DNA of 62,045 nt. Source: Chara braunii. Lineage: Eukaryota; Streptophyta; Charophyceae; Charales; Characeae. The stretch covers positions 900,566 through 962,610 of the forward strand of contig BFEA01000113.1 in NCBI GenBank assembly GCA_003427395.1, read 5' to 3'. The position numbers and the translations under genes were made by a program. The notes beneath the pieces are model-generated. The model worked only from the letters and a program-made list of their open reading frames with translations, did no database searches and had not been told where the DNA came from. Shown here one piece after another: positions 1-11,010 of this stretch; position 1 is the first letter of the stretch, and each line of letters starts with the position of its first letter.

Positions 1-52
<52 letters not shown>
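1..52. repeat. (CT)n microsatellite at the left edge
   Basis: Uninterrupted CT dinucleotides run from the first base. The same repeat type closes the window on the right and surrounds the assembly gap near 31.96 kb. Confidence 0.97.
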
Positions 53-55
<3 letters not shown>

Positions 56-117
56 CGCGCCTTCACTCAATATTTCGCCCACGCGTACCTGCCCGCTGCC
101 GTCAATCGCTCCGTCCG

Positions 118-243
118 TCGCTCCTCCTGGAAGCTTCCCGTCGTGTCCGTCCTTTCTCTAATCATCCTCCCCTCCTCATGTCGCTCCTCCTGGAAGCTTC
201 CCGTCGTGTCCGTCCTTTCTCTAATCATCCTCCCCTCCTCATG
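118..243. repeat. Perfect 63-bp tandem duplication (2 copies)
   Basis: Two adjacent identical 63-bp units lie at 118-180 and 181-243, each beginning TCGCTCCTCC and ending CCTCCTCATG. The length is a multiple of three, so open frames read through it on both strands, but nothing suggests a real protein. Confidence 0.93.
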
Positions 244-529
244 CCACACTTCCTCCCGCCACGGCCGTGTTCGCACTGCTACCGGGAACGTTCCCGAATC
301 AACATCAGCGCATTGACAAGCATCGAAGTCCCTTTGTTTCTTTTTTCCGTATAGCTTCCCGACTGTTCTGCTGGGCCTCGCCCCCCCTCTTTTTTTTAAG
401 CCGTAGTCCCTCGTGTCCCCTCGGTACTGCCCCCCACCACCATTTTCCTTGGGCCCGCGGGGAGCGTGATGCGAGGCCCGCGTTTGCCTTTCGTAGGATT
501 AGGGAAGAAAGTAAAAAGCGACGAAGCCG

Positions 530-1240
530 TGATACGGAGGATGAGAGGTGGAGGAGGAGAGACGGAGAGATGGAGGAAAGAAGGACGAGGAGGGATGGAT
601 GAGGTGGACGAGGAGAGATGGACGAGGAGGACGACGACGACAACAGCAGCAAGATACAATAACAATTCGAACTTCGACGTTTCCATTAAAAAAAAATTAA
701 AAAATGACGCGGCCATGACAAGGAGGATGTACGATTGGGGAGGAGAGACGGAGAGATGGAGGAGGACAGCTGGACAAGGAGGGATTGAGGAGGAGGACAA
801 GGAGATATGGAGGAGGAAGGGTGGGCGAAGAGATATGGAGGAGGAAAGCTGGACAAGGAAAAATTGAGGAGGAGGACAAGGAGATATGGAGGAGGAAGGG
901 TGGACGAGGAGATATGGAGGAGGAAGGGTGGACGAGGAAGGGTAGAGGAGGTGATGCCGACACTAATCGAAGTTTACATAAGGAAAGGTGACGAGACCTT
1001 GACGAGGAGGGATGGAGGACACGGAGGAGGACAGGAGAAGGCGGCTGTGGAGGAGAGATGCACGTGGAGGAGGAAGTGACGAGGAGGAGGAGAGATGGAG
1101 GGGGGGATGAGAAGGAGGCGGAGGTGACGAGGAGATAGTCCAAGATACTATCGAAGCTCCGAGTACAAGATTCGGGGAGGAGGAGGAGAGGGAGGAGATG
1201 AGTTCGAGAGAGGGCAGGAGGGCTGGTGGAAGAGTCACCT
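530..1240. repeat. Polypurine (GGA/GAG-rich) degenerate minisatellite
   Basis: The plus strand is almost all purine, built from short units such as GGAGGAGGA and GAGATATGGAGGAGGAAGGG. The clearest tandem part is about 785-945. Open frames here encode only E/R/G/W-rich low complexity on plus and S/P/L-rich on minus, so I do not call genes. Such mirror-like polypurine DNA can form triplex or G-rich structures, which is inference. Confidence 0.85.
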
Positions 1241-2590
1241 TGATCGAGGAAGGATGGTGGAATTTGGTGCTGGCAGTCGCTCCGGAGCTCGACGATGGTG
1301 GCTGAGGCAAGGGGAGGTTGGCGCTGCTCGCAACGAAGACGAAGGCGACAGACGACGCTGGGACTGCAATGCGGCAGTTCCGTACCTATGGGATACCTCT
1401 TCTGTATGTTCCAAGGACGACATAGAAACGAGTCCCAGGCCCAAAAAAAAATTCAAATTCGTTTCGGCCGCGATTGAGCGCGGCCCGCTGAAGTATGTTT
1501 TGGGCCCTACCGTAGTTCGATTTTCGCAGGAGGGGAAGGTGGGAACAACGACGGACCAACACCCACGCCTTGTTTTTTTTTGTTTTGTTTTTTTTTTTCG
1601 TTTTTTTTTTGGCTGCGGCCTGGGCTCCCATGCGCCGCACGGTCGGGCCTTGCTTGCGCGTCAACAGTCCGCGAATCAGCGTATGACGTGAACCTGCATG
1701 TATGTTCTTGACTTATAAGGTTTCTGTTGTGAGTACTTCAGCTGTTCAATGCCAGTCTGCATGTATGCCGCGAAACGAACTGAATGTGTAACACGCTTAC
1801 AAAAACTCTGGGATACCTCTTCCATATGTTGTTCATGCTGTTCAATGCCAGTCTGTTCCTTGTGGCATGCTGCCTCTGTAGGTAGCTGATTTGGGGCTGA
1901 AGAACCTCTCCCTATGTTCCATCAATAGACTCGGAGGTTACTGGTAATCCGTTGGGAGGCAGTTCTGTGAGAACAAAATACCTCTTCCATGTGTTCAATC
2001 TCTTATCCTGGTCAATGTGAGTCTTTTGTTCCCTCAGGCATGTGGTGCATCCTCATTTCGAGCTGCCTCTGGGCGTAATGTGGCTACTCCTCACTTTTAC
2101 CCTTGTTACGTTGCACCTGCTGGAAAATGGGTCCAGCATCCCTGTACAACAGACTCATTCATGCAACAGGCATGAGAGTATTCCGCCAGCCTTAATTGCC
2201 CCAGGTTACCCAGGGGGATTCACTGAGTGGTAGGAAGAGCTATGGCGACAAAAGTGCCTCTTCACCCCTCGAACAGGGCGCCTCTTCCAGTGTTGCATTC
2301 TGAGCCACACGGAGCCCAGTTAGGGCCCGGTTCCAGGTAGGCAGGGTAGGCCTAAGTGGACGACGGTTCAGATGAGGCCCAGGTAGGCCAGGGGTACGGC
2401 GGTTCAGGCAGGCCAGGGGTAGAGGCCCAGGCCAACGGCCACAAGGCCTGTACCAGTCCAGCATAGGACCTACCGGCGGTGCAGTTTCAGAGGCGGCCAC
2501 GTTTAGGCGCCAAGTCCAGTTTTGAATCTGGACCGTTGATCGTTGATCAGATCAACGGTCCAGGCCGGTAGGTACCAGCAGGTAGGAGGC
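1241..2590. other. No gene seen; T homopolymers and GC-rich CAGGCC repeats
   Basis: Contains T-runs at about 1568-1610, a short phrase about tracts of CTCTTCCATGTGTT-type sequence repeated loosely between 1380 and 2010, and a GC-rich block (about 2320-2500) in which AGGCCCAGG and GCCAGGGGTA recur. No convincing coding signal or RNA gene was seen. Confidence 0.6.
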
Positions 2591-3416
2591 CGGCCCAGCA
2601 CTACAAAAGGCTGGGTACCAGCCTCAGTATGGAGGTTAGTGATAGGACGTTAGTCTTCAGGATTAGCGCAACACTGCAGCGTTAGCAGGATTAGCGCAGC
2701 GCGAGCAGCGTTAGCCTGAGCAGCGAGGAGAATGTGAGCGCAGCGAGGAGAATGTGAGCGCAGCGCCGAGAAGGAACCAGCACAGCAGCCCTGCCGCGCC
2801 ATAGCTACCGGATCAGGTACCGGGGAGGAAGGCCTTGCCTTCTCTCCCTATGTTCCTCCGCCCCTTCTCTACCTCTCTCACTCTCTCTCCCTCTCTCTCT
2901 CATCCTACCTTCTCAGTCTAAGTCTACTCCTGGGTTATCCTACGGGGCTACTATCAGTGTGAAGGATGGTTACGAGTTTTGATGACATTGGAGACAGCGA
3001 CGTTGGGACTACAGGTTGAGGACTACTAGTGGGATCTGATTTCATCTTCCTCTGGAGATGTACTTGACATTGTGAGATCGATATCTGAGACATTGTGAGA
3101 CACTGTGTTCGCGACATTTCGGATTTTCGCTACCTCTGACATTTGAGTTGGCGACATTTTCCCTCTCCTCCTCCCTTCATCTCTCTCCTCTCTCCCTTCG
3201 TCCTTGGATGATCTCAAACCCTAGCCTTTCGTCTATGTCCAAGGCCAGGGCTTTCACACCCCTGATGTATGATTGAGAGTGTTCATTTGCAGTCCGAGTC
3301 AGGTCAGAGTCAATCCATGTCTCTCAAGTCTTCCGCTGTATTTGTATTTACTCTGTATTATCTGGTAGGTTCTGGGAATCTGCGCCATACTTATGACTGT
3401 GTTTCACGAGTATGCA
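2590..3416 (+). mobile_element. LTR-like segment (3' boundary well defined, 5' boundary uncertain)
   Basis: A TATA-like CTACAAAAGG lies at about 2601, followed by a perfect 20-bp duplication at 2721-2760, CT-rich leader-like DNA (2870-2925), and a segment ending in TATGCA just upstream of a primer-binding-site match. This order is the usual anatomy of a plant LTR. I could not find the other LTR, so the left boundary is a guess and the element may begin well before 2590. The internal region would run rightwards and could belong to the gag/protease fragment at 10.35-11.7 kb, with the LINE inserted between. Confidence 0.5.
2721..2760. repeat. Perfect 20-bp tandem duplication
   Basis: The unit CAGCGAGGAGAATGTGAGCG occurs at 2721-2740 and again at 2741-2760, inside the LTR-like segment downstream of its TATA-like box. 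Confidence 0.92.
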
Positions 3417-3422
3417 ACAGTT

Positions 3423-3435
3423 TGGTATCGGAGCA
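3423..3435 (+). promoter_or_regulatory. Primer-binding site, initiator tRNA-Met type
   Basis: TGGTATCGGAGCA differs at one base from TGGTATCAGAGCA, the standard plant LTR-retroelement primer site complementary to the 3' end of initiator tRNA-Met. It sits six bases after a CA dinucleotide that could end an LTR. This shows that an LTR element reading rightwards begins its internal part here. Confidence 0.7.
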
Positions 3436-3944
3436 GACCAACATTGGATGATTCACCATTGATTGATTAATTGATTGATTATCTACACCTGTACTCTGTT
3501 ATCATTAAATCACAAGTTGCAAATTTTTTCCTTTCTCGTACTTACATAGTAATTAGGTCGTTTGAATTATAATTTTAGGTTTTGCGATTTTTCTCCATAT
3601 TACGCAAATTAGGGAATCGCTAATTACGATTAACCTAATTAGCGCTAATTAGGGTTAGTCCTAACCTAACCTAATGACCTATTAAGTCTATGGGAAGTAA
3701 GTGTCAGCCAGGCACCACGCCAATTAGGGCAGATCGAGCCTGAGCACGGCCACATTCAACTGCAACTTCACGAAACTTTCACTTTTTGCAAACGCATCTT
3801 CATTGCGATAAAAGTTTGAATTTTTTCAAGCAAATTGTGTATCTTCCTGCAACCATTCATCTTCTACTTACTTCATGACCTCGTGATGATGCTAAACTCT
3901 CCCGATTAAATTTTGTGAAATAATTAAAACTGTGTTTAAATGTT
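3436..3944. other. AT-rich leader-like DNA, no gene
   Basis: Contains TTGATTGA repeats, then a block with repeated CTAATTAGG and TAACCTAA motifs (about 3610-3675) that includes a telo-box-like TTAGGGTTA. It is probably the leader of the LTR element cut by the LINE. No coding signal. Confidence 0.5.
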
Positions 3945-3954
3945 TTGCTTAAAC

Positions 3955-4019
3955 TTTATTTATTTACTTATTTATTTGATTATTTATTTATTTATTTATT
4001 TATTATTTATTTTTTTATT
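3955..4019 (-). repeat. A-rich 3' tail of the LINE, (AAAT)n
   Basis: The plus strand reads repeated TTTA/TTTATT, so the LINE strand ends in repeated AAAT. Its position downstream of ORF2 on the minus strand fits a LINE tail rather than an independent microsatellite. Confidence 0.75.
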
Positions 4020-4505
4020 ACAAACTTCCCATTCCATTCGCAATATCAATCAATGTTTGAGGTCGGGGACCTCACAATTCCACCTGGAAGTTATCCCGAC
4101 AGCATCAACCGGTTTAGCTTCTTTCTCTTATCTCTTAACCTTAACTCTTCTGTGAACACGAACAACTATAACTATACAGCAATGCCTAGCCTAATACCTA
4201 GTTACCTTACACCCTCCCCACTTCTATCCTCCTAAGGAGACCTAACTCGGTTTGACCCTAGGCTATGACGCCCAAGGTGGAGCATTACTCCTTATTCTAA
4301 ACGCCACTCTCTCCTACCGATCCTCCCACCGTGGCCTACTGTGGCCACCAACTGAACCGAGTGGACCTGGTAAAAAACAAACGCAGCATGCCCATAAAAC
4401 CTCACAAACAGAAAAACGAACACCCAACTCCTACCATCCTCTAACACCCTCTATCCCCCCCCCCTACTCACCCACACCACCCTACCCAACTACTCTCCTC
4501 CAGGT
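4020..4505 (-). other. LINE 3' untranslated region
   Basis: About 490 bases lie between the ORF2 stop and the A-rich tail. There is no open frame worth calling. A short inverted motif GAGGTCGGGGACCTC occurs near 4058. Confidence 0.6.
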
Positions 4506-6554
4506 CTATCTGTCCAACCAGGGGGAAGTGAACAGTTTTCCTTCTTTTATCTCAGCCAGGGCCCCCGGTCTAGCCCAAGTTTCATAAAACCATCTCAACT
4601 CTGTCTGTCTGTTCCCCTGGAGTACTCTCCTTCTCCAGTCCGCCCTGATCTCCGTCTTCAGCAGAGCTTTAAACAGCTTCTCTGCCTGCGACTCCCCCAT
4701 TTCCTGACTCTTGAAACGTCGACCATTCCTGTCTAGCCAGATGACCCACATCATGACTACTCAGCTGACCTGTCCCATGTATCCCCACCCCTTTCCTACT
4801 TCTTCCCCTTGGCCAATGAAACCTTGCAGCACCCAGGCCATACCCTGTTCCACTTTTTTCCCCGACATCTTCTCCCAGTGTCGAAACCACCAGTTCCACC
4901 ACTTCATTGATCGTGGACAGTCCCACCACATGTGCGTCATGGTCTCAACTGCCCAGGCGCACCTGACACACTCCAATCTCACCTGTATTCCTCTGTTGCT
5001 GAGCCATTTGGGCGTTGGGACTGCTAGGTGAGATTGCAGGCATAGCAGCGAAGCTAATTTCTGAGATGGAATTTCCATTAGTTGCTTCCATAGTCGAATA
5101 AGCTGATCCTTCGTTGGCACCGGCAAGAAGGGTTGTTCTTTCTCCCATCTGGGGGCCACTCTGTCCCTTGGGTTCCCTTTCCTGCTCCTCCTTTTCATTA
5201 CCAGTGTTGAGATGAGGTTGCTCAAATCCTTAACTTCCTCCTGACCCACCTTCCATCCCCACATCTTTGGGTTCAATCTGAGCTTCTGTATCGGGGTGCC
5301 ACCTGCTACCACTGTAAGCACTAGTGGTCTCCTTCTGTCCCCTGATGCTTTAGATCTCACTCGTACCTCTTGCAGGCCATCCAATCCCCACCGTTTTGTT
5401 ACTTGTGTTGAACTCAGGGTGTTTGTTGCCATATTACCTACCACAAACTCTTCCACTTGGCACTTCCCTGTGCCCCCTTCATCCCAGCCTTTCAGTTGGT
5501 AGTATTTCCCTTCTTCCTCTCCTGTCAAGTTACGAAACCACGTCCCAGGTGGGCTTATCCCCTCCGGCCCCAGCAGATCCCTCCAGCTCTGAGGAATCGC
5601 TTGGATCAGTAAGCCCAGTCGCTCCTCCTGTGTTGGCAGCCTGCCCAATTTATTCCTCAGTTGTTCCACGGTGTGCCACTGATTGAGGAGGTCATTCCAG
5701 AGGTCTCCCACTGTGGACACTGTTCTCTGAATCCATTTCTGGCCAAAGCATCCTGCACTTGCTGCTGCAGAAAAGGGGATTCCATTGTTGTCTCGGATAT
5801 GACTGTTTTCGAATAGCGGTTGGGCCTTTACTTTTTCTTTCGTGCATGGCTGCTCCCGAGTGTTGGGCTTCACCTGTCTCCAGGCCGCAATCACTCCTTT
5901 CCAAAAACCTGATTTAATCCTCTTGTTCAAGAAGGAGTCCGTCATTATCGCTACCCACACATCTGAGTGTCGCCTCAGTCCTCACTCCTCCATTAGGATA
6001 CACTCTGCTAGCCTGCACCAATCCGGTGAGTCTATTGCTTCCGCCACTTTCAGCAGCCAGCCAACTAACAAGGCAATGTTTTGTGCCCCTGGGTCGGTAA
6101 TTGCCAATCCTCCCTCCTCCCTTGAGGCAGCCAAGGAATCCCATGCTACCTTCGCAATATACCCTTGCTTTTCATCTGAGCCAGGTTTCCAAAGGAAATG
6201 TCTTGCTGCTGCTCGAACCGTTTTGACCGTGGGCTCCGACTTTTTCACCAATCTCAGCACATACCAGAGCAGTGAAAAGGCAGACATGGTGACCACCAAC
6301 GCTCTCCCTATTAATGAGAGATGGGGATCACTGCCCCAACTCTTGATCCTGGTGGTCACTTTTTCTTGTAATATCAGCTCCTGTGAGTCCGATGCATCTC
6401 CCAAAGCCACTTGTATCCCCAAATACCGTTGCGCTTCACCTGCCAGCACTCTCTGCATCCCCCATTGAGCCTGGAGTTGGTACTCTCCAGGCAGGAAGAA
6501 AACTGTTTTATTCCAGTTAATCGCTGCTTCAGACAACTCTTCATATTTCTGCAA
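4506..6554 (-). pseudogene. LINE ORF2, C-terminal block: RT thumb, linker and CCHC zinc finger
   Basis: One frame is open across about 680 codons apart from two TGA stops (5982-5984 and 4761-4763). The first part has RT thumb-like text (KSWGSDPHLSLIGRALV) typical of plant LINEs. Near 5000 it carries a zinc finger, CVRCAWAVETMTHMWWDC, i.e. C-x2-C-x7-H-x4-C, the conserved LINE C-terminal finger. The last part contains VIWLDRNGRRF, close to the ending I know from plant LINE ORF2. A frameshift around 6374-6554 joins it to the RT palm block. The function in a live element would be RNA binding and target-primed reverse transcription; this copy is broken. Confidence 0.88.
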
Positions 6555-7510
6555 ACATTCTCAAGGCCGTCCAGTGAGTCCCTAGTGTTGCTCGTTAGCG
6601 CTAGCATGTCATCCGCCAAAGCCTTCACCCTGCAGTCTCCCCCTCCTTCCAGTTTCAGTCCCTGGATCCTTGGATTTGCTCTGATTGCCGCTAGGAGTAC
6701 CTCCAGTTGTAAGACGAATAACAATGGCGCCAGAGGACAACCTTGTCTGAGCGAGCGTAACAGGTTAAATTGTTCGGAAGTCACTCCATTAACCTGAACT
6801 ACCGTTGTTGAGTGTGCGTATAGGGCCTTTACCCAGCTGCAAAAAAATGGACAACCAAACCCAAGTACTTTAAGAGTAGTCATGACAAAGGTCCAGTTGA
6901 CCCTGTCATACGCCTTTTCGAGGTCAATCAACAGAGTTGCCACATTCTGGTTCCCCCTGTCGATCACCTCCAGAGCTTCGATCGCCGCGAGGATGTTCTC
7001 GAAGATGAAGCGTCACTGCACAAATGCCCCTTGGTCTCTTCCCACCAGATCAGGTAAGATCTTGCCTAACCTTCTTGCCAGCATCTTTGCCAATATCTTG
7101 TATATCACGTTTAGCAATGATATGGGTCGCCAGTTATGAATGTCGTTGCGGTCACCCTTCTTGTACAGTAATGAGATGACCCCCCTTGTCATACTATTTT
7201 CCAGCGTGCCTCCTGTTAGAATACCGTTGAAGAGTGTTACCACGTCTGGGCCCAATGAGGACCAACACGTTTGGTAAAACTCCACAGGAAGGCCATCGTC
7301 CCCTGACGCTTTCCCCTTAGTCATCTCCTTCAATGTTTGGCCAAGTTCCTCCTCCGTAACTGGCCTGTCCAACTCCAACCTACCACTTTCTGAGAGCCTG
7401 ACCTGTAGGGAGTCCCAAAAGTTGGAGCACTCCGTTAGATCTGTTTTCCAGTTCCATTGTGGCTTCTGGTCGTCAGTATGTCTCTGAAATAGTCCGCTGC
7501 AAAATCGCAA
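6374..7510 (-). pseudogene. LINE ORF2, reverse transcriptase fingers and palm
   Basis: One frame is interrupted once by TGA at 7013-7015. Before the stop it has TKGKASGDDGLPVEFYQ and NWRPISLLNVIYKILAKMLA, the standard entry motifs of LINE RT. After the stop come motif A (LIDLEKAYDRVNW), motif B (SLRQGCPLAPLLF) and motif C as ALADDML, which keeps the catalytic Asp-Asp pair. It is out of frame with the endonuclease block upstream and the thumb block downstream. The identification is firm; activity is excluded by the stop and shifts. Confidence 0.93.
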
Positions 7511-8769
7511 ATTTGTTCATTTGTAGTAGCCGCAGGTTCGCTTGGCAGGTGTGGATGCTGTAGTTCCTTCATTTGTGCCATCCGCTGTGTGGGGAGTAAT
7601 CTCCGAAAAGTCTCCTTTGACATCCTATCGCTGCTAACGATCCCTTTCTCCTTCAAGATCCCTTGCCACCACACCTGTTTCTCCACTTGCAACTGTTCCC
7701 ATTCCTGTAACCTTTTAACCCTTTTCTCCGCCCATACCCAATCTGATATAGGGTGCTCCCCCATTCTCCTTTCCGCTTCCTCTACTCTCTTCCTGCACTC
7801 CTCTTCCTGTTTCCTTCTGCTTGTTGCCGCTATTCTTGAATACACCTCGAATTTCGCAGAGATGGCCCTTAGGCCCGCATCCCACCAGTCCTGGTACTCT
7901 TCGAAGTTTTCCTTAGCTGCCTGCCAGTACAGCCAGAACTTCTGCACCCATTCCTGCCACCCTTCATCCTCCAAGTTCTGTACATTGAGTTTGAAAAGAC
8001 CCGGGCCTCTTCTGTCATGTGCCGATAGTTGCACCTCCAAGATCATAGGCTTGTGGTCTGACATGGAGACACTTCGTTCTCCCACCTTTTGAGCTCCTTC
8101 TGAAAAAATTCCGGATGTCAGAAAAAAGTCAAGGTGACGTTTTGCGCCAGCTGCATTGGCAGTCCCAGCAAACCAAGTAAAGCCTGAACTGGTGGGGTGC
8201 ATGGTCCTGTAGATATCTTGCAGACCCCAGGCTTCCATCCACCTGAGTAAAGTCTCCTTGTCGCTCTTCCTACCCTCTGTTGCCTCTGAGTCCACCCCTG
8301 GGTTGAGTACCACATTCCAATCTCCCCCAACAATCATGTGTTCTGCTTTCGGGAGACAGTATGGGAGCGCTTTGAAAAAATCAGCCCTCTCCCTGGGGAC
8401 ATTGGGTGCATATACCGTAGCCACCACTATCACCCGCTCCTCACACTTCAGCTTCAACCAAACCCACCTTCCCCACATATGCGCATCATAATCTATTAAC
8501 TCCGCCTCTAACCTTTTATGGACCAGTATCGGGGTTCCTCCTCTGGTTCCCCTTGCCGGAGACCAAGGCTGCGGGCCGTCCCACCAATCCCTGAGCTGTA
8601 CTAGCTTACTTTCCGAAAGCTTTGTTTCTTGGATGAAGATGACATATGCCTTTTGGTCGTGTATCCATGCTTTCAACCTCCGCCCTTTCTGCCTTCCCCC
8701 GGTGTCTCCGAGCCCCTGCACGTTCCAAGTTGCAATTTTAATTTTGACCATTATTTCCCTCCGGAGCAC
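7435..8769 (-). pseudogene. LINE ORF2, N-terminal AP-type endonuclease
   Basis: 444 codons are open. The apurinic/apyrimidinic-like endonuclease motifs appear in order: KIATWNVQGL near residue 10, FIQETK (catalytic Glu) near 45, YAPN, GGDWNVVL near 148, and SMSDHKPMI near 235 (the Asp-His pair). A charged, probably coiled-coil linker (RRKQEEECRKRVEEAERR) follows. The first ATG at 8767-8769 overlaps the end of ORF1 (stop at 8738) by about 30 bases in another frame; a second ATG at 8749-8751 is equally possible. The enzyme would nick target DNA. The domain itself looks intact, but the ORF is frameshifted after about residue 430. Confidence 0.92.
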
Positions 8770-9475
8770 TTGGTACTCGGATATGCTCTATGACTGGTTC
8801 CTCCCGATGAGTTCCTTCCGGCACTGGTGACTCCAACTGCCAGGTTTCCTGCAGCACTTCCTGGATGTAACCCGATTCCAGGTTTTTGTCCAGCGGCATT
8901 CTTTCGTTCAAGGCTCTTAGGAAGTCCGCTGCTACCCCTGGTTCCACCAGAATGTTTGTCAGTTCCGTTGAAGTTTCCTCCAGCAGGACCCGAAGTGGGA
9001 TACAGGTAAGTCCCATTGCTGGGAGACCCGCCCAATGTGGTACCGGAATACGGGCGTCAACCATAGTGATGTAGAATTTGATACGCTTGCCTGTCGGAGT
9101 GTCGATCGTGATCTTCGGAATTATTTCGTCAGGGAACAGGCGAAAGCAGAACCTGTCTGCATACATCTGTCTAACCCTCGCTTCCACCAGGTCCGGGTCT
9201 GGGATACCGTTTATTGGTGACGCTGGCATGACAGTTTGACCGTTCCTATGAATCAGGCCTAAAATAAAGGCCTCTGGACCCCAGCATGGTGCAAACCAGC
9301 GGTAAGATAAATTTCTCCTCGTGTTCTTCAACCTCAGCATCTCGTGTTTCCACACCGTTTGGAATGACGTACGCTCCTTCCCCTTCCACTCCCTGAACTT
9401 GCCTTGACCCTGCACTCGAAGAATGCGATGTTCCCGCTTGTCTCTGCCCCCTCCCCAACATTCCCTGATAATCTA
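8738..9475 (-). pseudogene. LINE ORF1, C-terminal block
   Basis: The frame is open from the TAG at 9473-9475 down to 8738. No ATG begins it, so translation must have entered from another frame and a frameshift lies between about 9250 and 9475. The text (for example FKFYITMVDARIPVPHW-like in the middle) has no CCHC knuckle and I do not recognise a family. Its position directly before ORF2, overlapping it by up to 32 bases, is the reason for calling it ORF1. The overlap suggests coupled reinitiation in the live element, which is inference. Confidence 0.6.
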
Positions 9476-9825
9476 CCGCCACTTCCTTCACTCTACTTTC
9501 CTCCATGAACCTCGGCTGTGCCGTCCCTGCTCCTTGGAGTTGCCCTGCTGTCCCGTCCCCTAACATGTAGTTTACGTATCCTGGAGATGGATTTGGCCCA
9601 TACATCCCTGTGTACCCAGGTGTTTCCCAGTATCCATATGGCGAACCTCCCAACATAGGTTGTTGCCACATGGGATATTGTTGAACGTGCTTGAGGTACG
9701 GGTCCCCTTGGCCTTGGTAGTGACCCCACTGCAACGAAGTCCCGGGGTCTCCTCCTCTCCCTCCTCCGCTGGGCGTCATTGCTCCTCCTCCCCCTATCCC
9801 TCTCACTGCTCCTCCCCCTATTCAT
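9246..9825 (-). pseudogene. LINE ORF1, Gly/Tyr/Pro/Gln-rich N-terminal block
   Basis: One open frame gives a low-complexity N-terminus rich in G, Q, Y and P (for example SPYGYWETPGYTGMYGPNP). An ATG at 9823-9825 opens a competing frame that gives an Arg-rich peptide, so the true start is unclear. Disordered, glycine-rich N-termini are common in RNA-binding ORF1 proteins. It loses frame with the C-terminal block between about 9250 and 9475. Confidence 0.5.
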
Positions 9826-10020
9826 TTTTTATTTGTGCAACTTTAAATATTCTTTAATTAAATATTTAACTTTTGCAAAATCAATTATTGCAAATTTAAA
9901 TATTTTTTAATTAAATATTTAATCTTTTATCAAAATTAAATTTTATTTAATTGAATCCGTATTTTCTCATTAAATTTATTTAAAATAATTAAATATTAAA
10001 TTTCTAGAAAGTCGCAATTT
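9826..10020. repeat. AT-rich flank with imperfect tandem repeat
   Basis: Two imperfect copies of a roughly 55-base unit containing TAAATATTNTTTAATTAAAT follow one another from about 9836 to 9945. This is probably the sequence into which the LINE inserted. No coding signal. Confidence 0.6.
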
Positions 10021-10159
10021 TCGTGGGGGGGGAGGAATTTTTTATTAGTGTCAAGCTTCGAGGTCAGGGAGGAAAGGGAATGTTTGTGCATCGCTTGCCT
10101 CTCTGCCCTTTCTTCCACCCCTACCTTCTCTCTCTCCTCCTCTCAGTACTACGGACTTC

Positions 10160-10335
10160 AGTCTCCGGCCACGTCATCATTGTGCCACATCAGCAGCGGG
10201 CCACGAAGGCAGATTGCCACATCAGCCGCGTGCCACCTCAGTGTGCCACGACAGCCGAGTGCCAACTCAGCAGCGGCCACCTCAGCAGTGCCACATCAGC
10301 AGGTGTCACCTCAGCGGTGACATATCAGCAACAAA
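10160..10335 (+). repeat. Short GCCACATCAGC-type repeats (leader)
   Basis: About a dozen degenerate copies of a 10-11 base core, CCACNTCAGC, follow at about 15-base spacing just before the gag reading frame. It is probably the 5' leader of the plus-strand gypsy element. Confidence 0.65.
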
Positions 10336-10353
10336 CGAAGACCAGAGTACTTA

Positions 10354-11010
10354 ATGCGCCGCAGTCAACGGCTTGTGGAGCATGGATCTATAGGAACCAA
10401 GCCCCAACTGGGACCTAGGACCCCTCGGATCCCCCGCAGGCGACGCACGACCATGGCCGCCACCGCTGACGCCAATGCACAAGCGAGCCCCAAGAGGCTG
10501 GTTACCCCTCCTATCCCAGTTCAGCAGGCCGATGAGACGCTACTAACGTTTCTCAAACGTCTCCATCTCTACTCGGAGACCACTGCAACTGAACTGAGCA
10601 AGTGGGAAGAGGAGGAAGCCACCCGCCAATAGGAAATTCAACGCTAGCTGGTAGAGTAAGAGGCAGCACGTCAGTAGGCCGCAGCAGCGCAGTGGTAGAC
10701 TACAGCCCAGCCTTGGTCCCGCACGCCAAGCAACTCGAGGAGCGGATCAACCACGTGGTCCCATCCCTCGGCGAAATCAGCAAGTTTGCTAGAGCATCAA
10801 CAGTCAGGAATCAGCTGCAAATGCTTAGCGACCACGTTCAACAACGACCGGCCGTCGTCGCCAAGGAATGGAAGATGCCGAACTTCAAGATCGAGAAATT
10901 CGACGACTACCACAAGATTGATCCGCTGCAATGGTGGATGGCATTCAATGCAGAGGCGGACGTACACCACACCCCACCACTACGGCGGCTTGACGCACTC
11001 TACCTATTCA
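10354..11010 (+). pseudogene. Ty3/gypsy gag fragment
   Basis: Two overlapping frames together give a gag-like protein. The first (10354-10632) is a basic N-terminus followed by an amphipathic segment ending KWEEEEATRQ at a stop. The second, open through 11135, carries the gag core FKIEKFDDYHKIDPLQWWM and DALYLFTLL. That core resembles retrotransposon gag domains (FDG...PxxWWxxF). Homology ends near 11010, where an opposite-strand gag piece begins. In a live element this protein would form the particle. Confidence 0.75.

Larger units (their letters stand above)
3945..9825 (-). mobile_element. Decayed LINE (non-LTR retrotransposon), nearly full length
   Basis: On the minus strand the order is ORF1, then ORF2 with endonuclease, reverse transcriptase and a C-terminal CCHC finger, then a 3' UTR and an A-rich (AAAT)n tail that appears as TTTATTTATT on the plus strand at about 3955-4019. 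This is L1-type plant LINE architecture. ORF2 reads as three frame blocks separated by two frameshifts, and contains three in-frame stops, all TGA (at 7013, 5982 and 4761). ORF1 has one frame change. The copy is therefore inactive. I found no clear target-site duplication because both flanks are AT-rich. Confidence 0.93.

Noticed and set aside
305-1310. Several overlapping 60-148 codon frames on both strands
   Set aside because: They translate a purine-rich low-complexity tract and have no protein-like composition.
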